From CAYLJO01 sp964383905 (lineage in GTDB: Bacteria; Acidobacteriota; Blastocatellia; Pyrinomonadales; Pyrinomonadaceae): 11,161 bases of DNA. Of the stretch, positions 1 through 6,608 are shown piece by piece. The stretch lies in NCBI GenBank assembly GCA_964383905.1, contig CAYLJO010000201.1:1-11161 (forward strand), in the 5' to 3' direction. The position numbers and the translations under genes are program-made. How positions within the stretch are numbered: the stretch's first letter is position 1; every line of letters begins with the position of its first letter. Under the pieces are notes generated by a model that ran no database searches, was not told where the DNA came from, and worked only from the letters and a program-made list of their open reading frames with translations.

Positions 1-16
1 ATGTCGGGGATTGGCG

Positions 17-1957
17 CTATTTCGGCAGCGCATAAGCGACCAGGGTGTCTGAGAGAGCTTTGCTGAGCGATCTGAGAAAGCCGCCCCCTCCGGCCGCGAC
101 GACCACATACTGTTTGCCGCTCCTCCTCCCCAGGTAGGTGACCGGCGAGGCGTGGCCGTTGGCTTCGAGCTTTGCCTCCCATAGCTCTTTCCCCGTTTGC
201 GCGTCAAAGGCTCTGAACCGGCTGTCGGTGGTCCCGGCGATAAAGACCAGCCCGCCGGCCGTGACTATTGAGCCGCCCAGATTCTGTGTCCCAGTATTGT
301 GGACCCCCCTCGCCGCAAGCTCCTCGACGACCCCGAGCGGGACTCTCCAGACTATCTCTCCGCTATTCAAGTCGACGGCGTTGAGGGTTCCCCAGGGAGG
401 CTGCTGGCACGGCCGGCTGTCCTGATCGCGAAACCATGCATACTCGTCGAACCTTCCCCGCCGGATGTAGGGCACGGGCGCGCCTGGCGGCTGGAGAGTC
501 ATGGCGCCCACGGCCCCGTCTTCGTTCGTATTCACGTAAAGATAGCCCGTCTGAGGGTCAAAAGATCCTCCGGACCAGTTGCCGCCCCCGTGGAAGCCGG
601 GGAACATCAGGGTAGGCTCGACTCCGGCGGGAGTGTACATGCCCTTGTTGACCAGCTTATCAAACAGCTCCGTGCAGTAGCGCTCTGATTCGGGCGATAC
701 CCTGCTGATCTCGTCTCGCGTCATAGACTGCCGGGACAAAGGGGGAGGCTTGAGCGGGAATGGCTGTGTCGGCCACGAGGCTTCTCCCGGAACACTGCTC
801 TGCGGCACGGGGCGCTCTTCGACCGGGAAGAGGGGCTTGCCCGTCAGGCGGTCGAGCACGAAGATATAGCCCATCTTCGTGACCTGGGCCACGGCGGGTA
901 CCGGCCGGCCATTTCGTCTAACCGTGAGCAGGACGGGTTGCGCGGGAAGGTCATAGTCCCACAGATCATGATGGACCATCTGGTAGTACCATCGAAGCTT
1001 CCCGGTTGCCGCGTCGAGGGCGACCAAAGAGTTGCCGAAGAGATCCTGTCCCTTCCTGTCGCCGCCGTAAAAATCGTATGAAGGCGATCCGATGGGCAGA
1101 AAGACCAGGCCGCGCTCTTCGTCAACGCTCATCATGGACCAAACGTTGACTCCCATCCGATCCCTCCACGAATCGCCTTCCCACGTCTCGTGGCCCAACT
1201 CGCCGGGGCGGGGAACTGTGTGAAACGTCCAGACCGGCTGCCCGGTCCGCACGTCATAGGCGCGCACGTCCCCCGTGGGACCCTTCGAGGGGTATTCGGG
1301 GAGTCCCCACCCGACGATAACGAGGTCTTTGTAGATAACCGGGGGTGACGTGACCCGCGCCCCCCAGGAGGGGACTTGCTCCCATTTATCGGCCGCCCCT
1401 TTACGTAGGTCGACGAAGCCTCCGGCGCCGAAATCAGGAGACGGTCTGCCCGTACTCGCGTTGAGCGCAATCAGCCGCCCGTCGACTGTCCCGAATAGAA
1501 TGCGCCGGTCGGGCTCTTTCCCCTTTTTTAAAGAATCTTCCCAGTAAGCGACGCCGCGGTGGGCATTAAACTCCCGCGGCTTCTTACCGCCTTGCGGGTC
1601 GAACTTCCATAGCTCTTTGCCCGTCTCGGCGTCGAGGGCGATGACGCGGCTGGACGGTGTGGAGATATACATCACGCCATCAACAACCAGCGGCGTACAC
1701 GAAAACGCGGCCTGAAACGGGGCTGTCGGAAGGCCGAGATCCAGCTCACCCGTATGGTAGACCCAGGCCCGCTGCAGTTGGGCAACGTTGCGGCGGTCGA
1801 TCTGTTTAAGCGACGAATACCGGGTGCCCGACTGGTCGCCTCCGTAAAACCGCCACTCGCCCGAAGAGGTCTGAGCGAAGCAATCCAAAGGGATGAGAAA
1901 TGCGATGACCAGTGAGAAAGCGAAACACCTCAAAAATTGGTGGCGACATTTAATCAT
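17..1957 (-). CDS. Secreted PQQ-dependent dehydrogenase, glucose dehydrogenase-like
   Basis: Likely oxidises an aldose or other sugar/alcohol in the periplasm, using pyrroloquinoline quinone as cofactor. The 646-residue product begins with a Sec signal peptide (hydrophobic core about residues 12-27, probable cleavage after CFAQ). The rest is a beta-propeller with repeated tryptophan-docking blades such as LDAETGKELWKFD, LDAATGKLRWYY and FDAQTGKELWEAK. The N-terminal WRFYGGDQSGTRYSSL and C-terminal NLGGSIVTAGGLVFIAGTT are typical of the membrane glucose dehydrogenase (Gcd) family. WDYD (residues 333-336) and VTKMG (Lys361) lie 27 residues apart, as do catalytic Asp466 and Lys493 of E. coli Gcd, so the active site looks intact. 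The five-helix membrane anchor of E. coli Gcd is absent, and no CxxCH haem motif is present. The ATG start is preceded by GGAG at 9-nt spacing. No PQQ biosynthesis genes are nearby. The family is secure; the substrate is not known. Confidence 0.92.
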   Translation of the reverse strand: MIKCRHQFLRCFAFSLVIAFLIPLDCFAQTSSGEWRFYGGDQSGTRYSSLKQIDRRNVAQLQRAWVYHTGELDLGLPTAPFQAAFSCTPLVVDGVMYISTPSSRVIALDAETGKELWKFDPQGGKKPREFNAHRGVAYWEDSLKKGKEPDRRILFGTVDGRLIALNASTGRPSPDFGAGGFVDLRKGAADKWEQVPSWGARVTSPPVIYKDLVIVGWGLPEYPSKGPTGDVRAYDVRTGQPVWTFHTVPRPGELGHETWEGDSWRDRMGVNVWSMMSVDEERGLVFLPIGSPSYDFYGGDRKGQDLFGNSLVALDAATGKLRWYYQMVHHDLWDYDLPAQPVLLTVRRNGRPVPAVAQVTKMGYIFVLDRLTGKPLFPVEERPVPQSSVPGEASWPTQPFPLKPPPLSRQSMTRDEISRVSPESERYCTELFDKLVNKGMYTPAGVEPTLMFPGFHGGGNWSGGSFDPQTGYLYVNTNEDGAVGAMTLQPPGAPVPYIRRGRFDEYAWFRDQDSRPCQQPPWGTLNAVDLNSGEIVWRVPLGVVEELAARGVHNTGTQNLGGSIVTAGGLVFIAGTTDSRFRAFDAQTGKELWEAKLEANGHASPVTYLGRRSGKQYVVVAAGGGGFLRSLSKALSDTLVAYALPK

Positions 1958-2150
1958 CGATCGGGACTCCGCTCGAGAAAAAAATTACGCTAAACGGCGG
2001 GCAAAGAATCTATGAGCCCTCACAACCGAATTCACCGGCGCGAAGCGAGAAGCATTCGGTTATGGAAAAGCGCGAGCGCTGGATTATACCAGTGATGCCA
2101 TCTTTTGCAACAGAATCGGGTTGTAGAAAATAAGTGAAGCAGGAGTCTTA

Positions 2151-2204
2151 GTCTGGAGTCTAGAGAGTCCGAGGGTCTTGGAGCCTTCGGTTTTGACTCC
2201 AGAC
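2151..2204. repeat. Imperfect inverted-repeat element with 10-bp arms
   Basis: GTCTGGAGTC at 2151-2160 is exactly complementary in reverse to GACTCCAGAC at 2195-2204. The 34-nt space between them contains TAGAGAGT (2161-2168), which can pair alternatively with ACTCTCTA at 2203-2210. The whole stretch is built from variants of GACTC/CTAGAG words, which suggests a degenerate intergenic repeat rather than a protein-coding region. It lies downstream of the glycine-zipper gene and upstream of the PQQ dehydrogenase gene. Confidence 0.55.
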
Positions 2205-2205
2205 T

Positions 2206-2233
2206 CTCTAAGTGAATAGCCATTCACTTAGAG
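2206..2233. terminator. Perfect 12-bp hairpin just after the glycine-zipper gene
   Basis: CTCTAAGTGAAT (2206-2217), loop AGCC, then ATTCACTTAGAG (2222-2233) form a perfect 12-bp stem with a 4-nt loop. It begins 3 nt beyond the TAA stop of the minus-strand gene, a position expected for a transcript-end structure. No T-run follows on either strand, so it is not a canonical intrinsic terminator. It may instead protect the mRNA 3' end or belong to the adjoining repeat element. Confidence 0.45.
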
Positions 2234-2236
2234 TAC

Positions 2237-3415
2237 TTATCTTGGCGCGCTCGCACGGATGGTCATCTCCGTGCCGCTCCGCAGCTCAAGATTCTGCCGG
2301 CCCTGAACATAGACGGAGCCCGCGCCACCGCCTGCGCCAATAATCGCGCCGATGGCAGCGCCTTTGCCGCCCCCGGCGATCGCGCCGATGAGCGCCCCGA
2401 CGCCGGTCCCGATGGCCGCTCGTTCTTCAGTCTTCGTCGTCTGGCTGGAGCTTTGGACATTCCCTTCGTTGCCCACGCGGACGCTCTGGCCGCCGCTCGC
2501 GCGCACGCCATCGACGAGCCCGGCGAAGCGGTACGTGCTCCCATCGCGCAAATGTATCCGCTCGAAGTTGAGCGTCATCTGTGAGCGCCCTGTAATCTTG
2601 CCTGATGGATTGATATTTGAGATGTAGCCGTCGATGGTCGCCCCCTGGTACTGAGACGGCTCGCGCACGGTCAGCGTGAAGCGGTCTCGCTCATGCGATT
2701 GCCCGGTCGACAGGTTGTCGTTGAGTACAGCTATCAGCCTCGTATTGTTCGGCACAATGAAGCTGTCGCTGGATCTGGGGCCCCCGCCATACGTCGTATT
2801 TTGAGTGCCCCCGTAAAGGTTTAACTGCGCAACATCAGAGATCCGGTTGTAAGTGCTTTGCAGTGTGACAGGCCGGTCAAGCCGTGGAGCGGTGACACGG
2901 CGCGTTACGAGCAGGCGGCTCCCGTTGTCGATCGGCTCAAACGTCACGCTGAAATCGCTGTCGCGATCTCCCGTGGAAGTAACGACGAGCTGCTCGCCAT
3001 TGATCGCTGTGCGGACACGCGCCGTCCGGCCATTAACGGACTGCTCGGAGCGCTCAATACCATCGGCCACAAAATTAAGGCGCGGCGAAAGCGTAGAGGC
3101 GATGTTGATACTATTTCCGCGCCGCTCGATGGCGAGCGTATCGGGCGAGTTGAGTTGTGACAGCAAAGAATCGTAGACGTTTTGCCGATCAGGGTCGGGC
3201 AGATTACTCGTCGCGCGATCGGCCATGCTCCGTGGATCATCGCTACGTGTTGGATCAAGACGGTATGTGCCCGTCAGGCGGGATTGCGTCCGAGATGTGC
3301 TGCGGGTGGGACGCCGCTGCCGTGACGTGCGACGCCGTTGGGCCTCCGCGCTCATGCCGATAGTTGAGAGTGCGACCAGCAAAACTATAGAAATTATCCG
3401 CATCAATATATTCAT
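2237..3415 (-). CDS. Exported glycine-zipper protein, function unknown
   Basis: Not recognised as a named gene. From the ATG at 3415 the product is 392 residues. It has a signal peptide (IISIVLLVALSTIGM core, probable cleavage near SAEAQ), then a basic Arg/Ser/Thr-rich linker of about 25 residues. A first domain (about residues 45-200) of short beta strands has a lipocalin-like look. A second domain starts near VPNNTRLIAVLNDNLSTGQ and resembles beta-rich domains in which a secreted protein sets lower-bound properties of an envelope complex. A glycine zipper with GxxxG spacing follows (about residues 334-366, IGTGVGALIGAIAGGGKG region), a motif common in outer-membrane-associated proteins, and a short beta-like tail ends the protein. 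A GTG nine bases upstream also opens the frame, but it overlaps the GGAGGT ribosome site, which suits the ATG better. Envelope location is inferred. Confidence 0.8.
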   Translation of the reverse strand: MNILMRIISIVLLVALSTIGMSAEAQRRRTSRQRRPTRSTSRTQSRLTGTYRLDPTRSDDPRSMADRATSNLPDPDRQNVYDSLLSQLNSPDTLAIERRGNSINIASTLSPRLNFVADGIERSEQSVNGRTARVRTAINGEQLVVTSTGDRDSDFSVTFEPIDNGSRLLVTRRVTAPRLDRPVTLQSTYNRISDVAQLNLYGGTQNTTYGGGPRSSDSFIVPNNTRLIAVLNDNLSTGQSHERDRFTLTVREPSQYQGATIDGYISNINPSGKITGRSQMTLNFERIHLRDGSTYRFAGLVDGVRASGGQSVRVGNEGNVQSSSQTTKTEERAAIGTGVGALIGAIAGGGKGAAIGAIIGAGGGAGSVYVQGRQNLELRSGTEMTIRASAPR

Positions 3416-3422
3416 ATTCCTC

Positions 3423-3428
3423 ACCTCC
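3423..3428 (-). promoter_or_regulatory. Shine-Dalgarno GGAGGT that selects the ATG start at 3415
   Basis: On the minus strand GGAGGT lies 7 nt before the ATG at 3415-3413, which is ideal spacing. The alternative in-frame GTG at 3424-3422 overlaps this motif and has no comparable site of its own upstream, so the shorter protein is preferred. Confidence 0.75.
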
Positions 3429-3458
3429 GCTTTTTAAGAAGTTGTGGCCTTGATATTT

Positions 3459-3505
3459 CAAATAACGCACGGCACGGCATAGACCGTGCTCTGTCCTGTT
3501 ATTTG
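3459..3505. repeat. Nested inverted repeat in the divergent promoter region
   Basis: Outer arms CAAATAAC (3459-3466) and GTTATTTG (3498-3505) are perfect complements. Inside them GCACGG (3472-3477) and CCGTGC (3484-3489) form a second perfect stem with a 6-nt loop. The element lies between two diverging genes, about 45 nt upstream of the minus-strand start and 110 nt upstream of the plus-strand start. It could be an operator for both, or a folded leader RNA. No known riboswitch family is recognised. Confidence 0.5.
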
Positions 3506-3613
3506 CTGATAAGGGGGAGGTATTTCTCAGACAAATGGGGAGAGATACATTTGCCTTTAATGACAGGGTAAAACCCTTTCTTACTAATTTGCAAGGCAGG
3601 AGTCTACTGAATC

Positions 3614-4258
3614 GTGGCAAATCGCCAATATCTATTCATTTTCCGTGAGCGGGTTGCGGGTCAGGAAAGCTACCGACTGGGTATTCAATCATTACTGAGC
3701 AACACTTTTTCCATGATAGCCAGAGCTTACGGTGAACTTGATGCTCACACGCTGTACACGTGGTCGGCTCGCAATTTTGTAGATCAGGCGCAAGTTAATT
3801 TATGGTCAACCTGGTCTCGACTACTATCTTCGCTCAATGTTACGGAATCCGAATCCAAGCTTGAATCTCTTGGTGTATCGCCATCCTCAGCCAGAAATAT
3901 CGCAAAAACATTCTTGAGGTATTTCGGGCCTGATGCCAGGCATCATGATAATCAGCTTTTAGATAGGTCTAAAGAGATACCTTTATCACCGATGGAGAAG
4001 GAAATGGTGAAGCTTGAAGTGACTCGGCCTTCCGACTCTGCCGAAGTTGACTTGCTAGATATTCTCCGGTTGGTGTTAGGATGCCAGCATGCCTATCAAG
4101 TCTGGGCGGAGCTCGACAAATGGATTGACGAGTCTGAGCGGGAAGCACTTTTATGGTGGGGATATGCGGAGGCGGCGGAAATCGGGATGCCCGTGGGATA
4201 TGTTATTTTGCCTGGGCGGGAAGGTAACATCATTAGCGACCCATCTTTGTCTCACTAG
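3614..4258 (+). CDS. Hypothetical protein, 214 residues, AT-richer than neighbours
   Basis: I do not recognise this protein. It starts at a GTG preceded by AGGAG at 11-nt spacing, a little long but usable. It has no signal peptide or membrane segment, so it is probably cytoplasmic. It looks mainly alpha-helical, with many Leu, Ala and Ser. Notable stretches are TLYTWSARNFVDQAQVNLWSTW, an acidic Glu-rich centre (SPMEKEMVKLEV), and a Trp-rich C-terminal part (YQVWAELDKWIDESEREALLWWG). The serine-rich helical region around residues 75-100 has no clear family signature. Base composition is visibly more AT-rich than in the flanking genes, which suggests recent acquisition. It diverges from the glycine-zipper gene across a 198-bp gap, and its TAG stop touches the first copy of the dispersed repeat. 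Its length and undisturbed frame support a real gene. Confidence 0.65.
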   Translation: MANRQYLFIFRERVAGQESYRLGIQSLLSNTFSMIARAYGELDAHTLYTWSARNFVDQAQVNLWSTWSRLLSSLNVTESESKLESLGVSPSSARNIAKTFLRYFGPDARHHDNQLLDRSKEIPLSPMEKEMVKLEVTRPSDSAEVDLLDILRLVLGCQHAYQVWAELDKWIDESEREALLWWGYAEAAEIGMPVGYVILPGREGNIISDPSLSH

Positions 4259-4392
4259 AGCATGATTCATTTGAGTGTATAGGAGGAGGCGATTTGAACC
4301 ACCGCAGGGCACAGAGGGACACAGAGGAAAAGGGAAATCCATTCAGGATAGATGGTAGCAGCCCCTACCGATTAATGATGGCCCTTCCATAC
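4258..4392. repeat. Dispersed direct repeat, copy 1 (about 135 bp)
   Basis: This stretch matches 6948-7083 in the same orientation, at about 80% identity by eye with one single-base gap. The best-kept blocks are GATTTGAACCACC (4291-4303), CACAGAGGA (4320-4328) and CTTCCATAC (4384-4392). The copy begins on the last base of the stop codon of the 214-residue gene. No transposase or terminal inverted repeats are visible, so it looks like a diverged non-autonomous intergenic repeat. Confidence 0.8.
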
Positions 4393-4538
4393 GTACTATT
4401 GCAAACTTCTTTAGTGACGAGAACTGGCTGTTCATGAGCAAACTTGTGCTTGGATCCCGTACCCATTCAAGCCACTTCCAAGGCTGCGAACCTCCGACGC
4501 ATGGTTTTGCTTAACCGAATACCGCTGCGGTTCTGCGC

Positions 4539-4883
4539 TTAGATGTAACGTACTTGATCCTCAATCTCATCGGCGGTTACTCGATTCAGGATTGTCAAGA
4601 GCCGTTGCACGACCTGGTAAGGCGTGCGTCGCACCGCGATGATGCCATAGTGCTTCTGTCCGGCCGCAAAGTATTGTCGGGCCAGCGCAGCGAAGTCGTC
4701 GCGGTTGTGCGTCAGTAGGGTCTCCTGCTGGTTGACCGCGTAAGCCAACTGCTCATCGTCCGGAGCATTCCTCCGTCCAGCCTCCTGCGTCGTTTGCACC
4801 TTGAAGCCGCGCACCCGCAGCAATTCCGCCACTAGCACGCTCACGCACTCGTCCAAGTAGAGTTCGATGAAGAGGCGGCTCAC
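4539..4883 (-). CDS. DUF5615 PIN-like protein, probable toxin of a toxin-antitoxin pair
   Basis: This 114-residue protein matches the DUF5615 PIN-like family, predicted metal-dependent RNases related to VapC toxins. Characteristic acidic positions are visible: YLDECVS near the N-terminus (Asp11, Glu12), APDDEQLAYA (Asp42, Asp43, Glu44) and LLTHNRDDFAAL (Thr58, Asp62, Asp63). These are the expected positions of PIN-fold metal ligands. The length is normal for the family. It starts at a GTG whose bases overlap the stop of the upstream DUF433 gene in a GTGA junction, so the two are translationally coupled. In such pairs the DUF433 protein is thought to neutralise the PIN-like partner and bind the promoter. 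RNase activity is inferred, not shown. Confidence 0.85.
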   Translation of the reverse strand: MSRLFIELYLDECVSVLVAELLRVRGFKVQTTQEAGRRNAPDDEQLAYAVNQQETLLTHNRDDFAALARQYFAAGQKHYGIIAVRRTPYQVVQRLLTILNRVTADEIEDQVRYI

Positions 4884-5161
4884 AGATCCTTAACCAGTGG
4901 ATCGATAAGTTCATCAGGCACGCGGTTACGCTCAATGTGTCGATTGATTTCGTCCGTGTGGTCGCTGTAGTACGAGAGCGCGTCGAAGACCTGTGCCAGC
5001 GTCAGATGCGGCAAATGGCGCGTGATCTCTTCGGGGGGGATGCCCATTCGCCATAGTTCAACAATTGCCCGCACAGGTGTCCGTGTGTCCTTGATGATCG
5101 GCTCGCCGCTCAGGATTTGATCATTTGTGACGACATAAAAGTGCTCTGTCGCCGTTGTCAT
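4880..5161 (-). CDS. DUF433 protein, probable antitoxin
   Basis: This 93-residue protein has the full DUF433 signature: LSGEPIIKDTRTPVRAIVEL, then MGIPPEEITRHLPHLTLAQVFDALSYYSDH. The middle part is a helix-turn-helix-like segment (about residues 20-65) expected to bind DNA. The C-terminal tail (residues 70-93) would contact the partner toxin. Homologous pairs are assigned to VapBC45-like toxin-antitoxin systems. The start is ATG, with AAAGG 11 nt upstream. The gene lies first in the operon and overlaps the DUF5615 gene by 4 bp, the antitoxin-first order usual for such systems. A palindrome upstream (5205-5217) may be its own operator. DUF433/DUF5615 pairs are also common as chromosomal accessory genes without proven toxicity. 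Confidence 0.85.
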   Translation of the reverse strand: MTTATEHFYVVTNDQILSGEPIIKDTRTPVRAIVELWRMGIPPEEITRHLPHLTLAQVFDALSYYSDHTDEINRHIERNRVPDELIDPLVKDL

Positions 5162-5177
5162 AATGCTGCTGACCTTT

Positions 5178-5217
5178 CTTTAGCCGTGCGTCCGCAGTGA
5201 ATACTTTAGCAGCTAAA
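5178..5217 (-). promoter_or_regulatory. Candidate autoregulatory operator of the DUF433/DUF5615 pair
   Basis: TTTAGC-A-GCTAAA at 5205-5217 is a perfect 13-nt palindrome about 44 nt upstream of the DUF433 start. A further CTTTAGC half-site occurs at 5178-5184, 26 bp from the CTTTAGC at 5204-5210. Antitoxins of this type commonly repress their own operon through palindromes in this position. No strong promoter boxes are evident, so this is a proposal. Confidence 0.35.
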
Positions 5218-5359
5218 TGGAGAGAAGCAAGATTAGTGGGATCTGTTTGGCCCCGCAGGGGCGGGAGAATGATGCACTCAACGACGGAGGGACCTTTTTT
5301 GATCGGCCATGAATTAATAAGGCGCTCAGATGCAACTTCCGGTGAACAACTCTATCTGG

Positions 5360-5377
5360 CGGCCCCGCTCGGGGCCG
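5360..5377. terminator. GC-rich hairpin downstream of the DUF3810 gene
   Basis: CGGCCCC, loop GCTC, GGGGCCG form a perfect 7-bp GC stem about 31 nt beyond the minus-strand stop at 5409. There is no following T-run, so termination by this hairpin alone is uncertain. A second small GC hairpin, GCCCC-GCA-GGGGC, lies at 5250-5262. Confidence 0.3.
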
Positions 5378-5408
5378 GATATGGCGGAAGATCCGGTTCG
5401 ATCCGTCC

Positions 5409-6608
5409 TTAGAGTTCGGCCACCTGATTCTCTCTGATGGTCTTCAGGTAGTAGCCGATGATCAGCGAGACGACGTCATTATAACTCCTGACGCCGGTCC
5501 TGATCAGATTAGCTTTCAGGTAAAGATTGTTTATCTTGTTACTGAGGACTTGCGTCCGCCCTTCGGAGCGGGCCCAAAATTCGGAGCGGGCGCGAAGGTC
5601 GGAGCGGGGCCCGCTGTCGAGCGTCTTGTAAAGCTCGCGATGGCGCTCGGGACTCACACGAAAAAGGGCAACCATGACGCGCAGCCCGTTAAGGTAACCC
5701 GAGTAGCGCACAAAAGGCTCCGAGGCGTGCGTGCAGACGAGAAAGGCAATGAAGTTGGCCTCGTCCTCACGCGCGAAGCCCCGCTGGTGAGCCATCTCGT
5801 GCGCCATGTCGAACGGGAGGTCAAACTCGGGGATCTCGGCGTTATAGTTGGGCTCGCCCGTATACGGCATGAAGACGCCGCCGAGTCCCAGTCTGGTCAT
5901 CGCGTGCGAAAAATAGACCGGCTTTGGCGGCCCAAGACCATTGCTACTGGCGCCGATCAGGCCTTCTTCTCTCCGGTAAGACTCTTCAATCGATTTAACG
6001 ATAGCTGCCCTGCCCGGGTAATGAAAACCGGCTCCGCCGCTGACTCCTGCCGCGTGCGCTTCGGCGTAGCTATCGTTGATTCTGTCGATGATCAGGCCGC
6101 TGATTGATTCGATCTCTACGGGGCTGGCCACGTACCCTTCATAACCGAGGGTGTGCGATAAGGTCTGGCGCTGGTAGTTGAGCCCGAAGAGGAGCATAAA
6201 GAGCAATAATCCAATGCCGGTGAGCCAGAGCACGAAACAAGCGGTTGAGGAGAGAAAGGCGCGCCACTTCATCTCTTTTCTGTAGAGCCTCGCGATCCTG
6301 AACAGGAGCGCCGCGACTAAAGAGCAGGTCCCGTCAATTAAGAGCGCTTCGCCGGCCGAGAAGGGAACACCTCGGTTAATAGCCGAGAGTGCGCGGGCAA
6401 CGTGCGGATAGACGCTCCGGCTATAGAGATTCTCGGTCAGATCGGGAGAGAGCCGTGCCAGGCACTGGAGGCAGATGGCAGCCAGGAGGAGCCCGGCCGG
6501 GATGGCCCACCTCTTTCCGGGCATGCGCCGTGGCACCATGGGGAGCCCTTTAGGGGAAGCGGGTGGGTGTTCCGGTTCCATGTGCTTTGATGCTAAAGAG
6601 TGAGTCAC
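5409..6608 (-). CDS. DUF3810 membrane protein with HExxH metalloprotease-like motif
   Basis: This 399-residue protein fits the DUF3810 family. It has three hydrophobic segments in its first 150 residues: around WAIPAGLLLAAICLQCL, LLIDGTCSLVAALLF and FVLWLTGIGLLLFMLLFGL. A soluble domain follows. HEMAH (residues 270-274), followed by RGFAREDEANF with Glu281/Glu283, is a zinc-protease-like signature, and the downstream VRYSGYLNGLRV fits the family. Peptidase activity is predicted only from the motif; no substrate is known. The start is uncertain. The frame opens at a GTG at 6608 with no good ribosome site, and ATG codons at 6581 and 6539 are alternatives that also keep the first membrane segment. 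A hairpin (6623-6643) lies just upstream. Near residues 332-349 the coding region contains three 18-bp tandem units giving a repeated xARSEx motif. Confidence 0.8.
   Translation of the reverse strand: MTHSLASKHMEPEHPPASPKGLPMVPRRMPGKRWAIPAGLLLAAICLQCLARLSPDLTENLYSRSVYPHVARALSAINRGVPFSAGEALLIDGTCSLVAALLFRIARLYRKEMKWRAFLSSTACFVLWLTGIGLLLFMLLFGLNYQRQTLSHTLGYEGYVASPVEIESISGLIIDRINDSYAEAHAAGVSGGAGFHYPGRAAIVKSIEESYRREEGLIGASSNGLGPPKPVYFSHAMTRLGLGGVFMPYTGEPNYNAEIPEFDLPFDMAHEMAHQRGFAREDEANFIAFLVCTHASEPFVRYSGYLNGLRVMVALFRVSPERHRELYKTLDSGPRSDLRARSEFWARSEGRTQVLSNKINNLYLKANLIRTGVRSYNDVVSLIIGYYLKTIRENQVAEL
5562..5615. repeat. Three 18-bp tandem units inside the DUF3810 gene
   Basis: Units start at 5562, 5580 and 5598, each beginning with a TCGGAGCGGG core. 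Because 18 is a multiple of three, the repeat adds whole six-residue blocks (DLRARS, EFWARS, EGRTQV on the coding strand) without breaking the frame. It lies in the Arg/Ser-rich part after the putative catalytic domain. Confidence 0.7.

Noticed and set aside
2032..2223. 63-codon minus-strand frame between the PQQ dehydrogenase and glycine-zipper genes
   Set aside because: It is made largely of the inverted-repeat element (SLESK/SLDSR words) and has no family likeness.
4151..4342. 63-codon minus-strand frame with a PCGGSN motif, and its look-alike at 6823-7032
   Set aside because: Their similarity is fully explained by the two copies of the dispersed repeat; neither has start signals, and the first overlaps the 214-residue gene.
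4393..4538. Possible gene remnant between the repeat copy and the DUF5615 gene
   Set aside because: Only frames under 30 codons are present (for example a 26-codon frame from 4434) and none resembles a known protein. Nothing can be supported.
5197..5412. 71-codon plus-strand frame upstream of the DUF433 gene
   Set aside because: It starts inside the presumed operator, spans two GC hairpins, has no ribosome site, and its stop overlaps the end of the DUF3810 gene. No family likeness.
5550..6107. 185-codon plus-strand frame antisense to the DUF3810 gene
   Set aside because: It lies wholly opposite a gene with a recognised motif and membrane segments, and its own protein is low-complexity at the start. 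It is a shadow frame.
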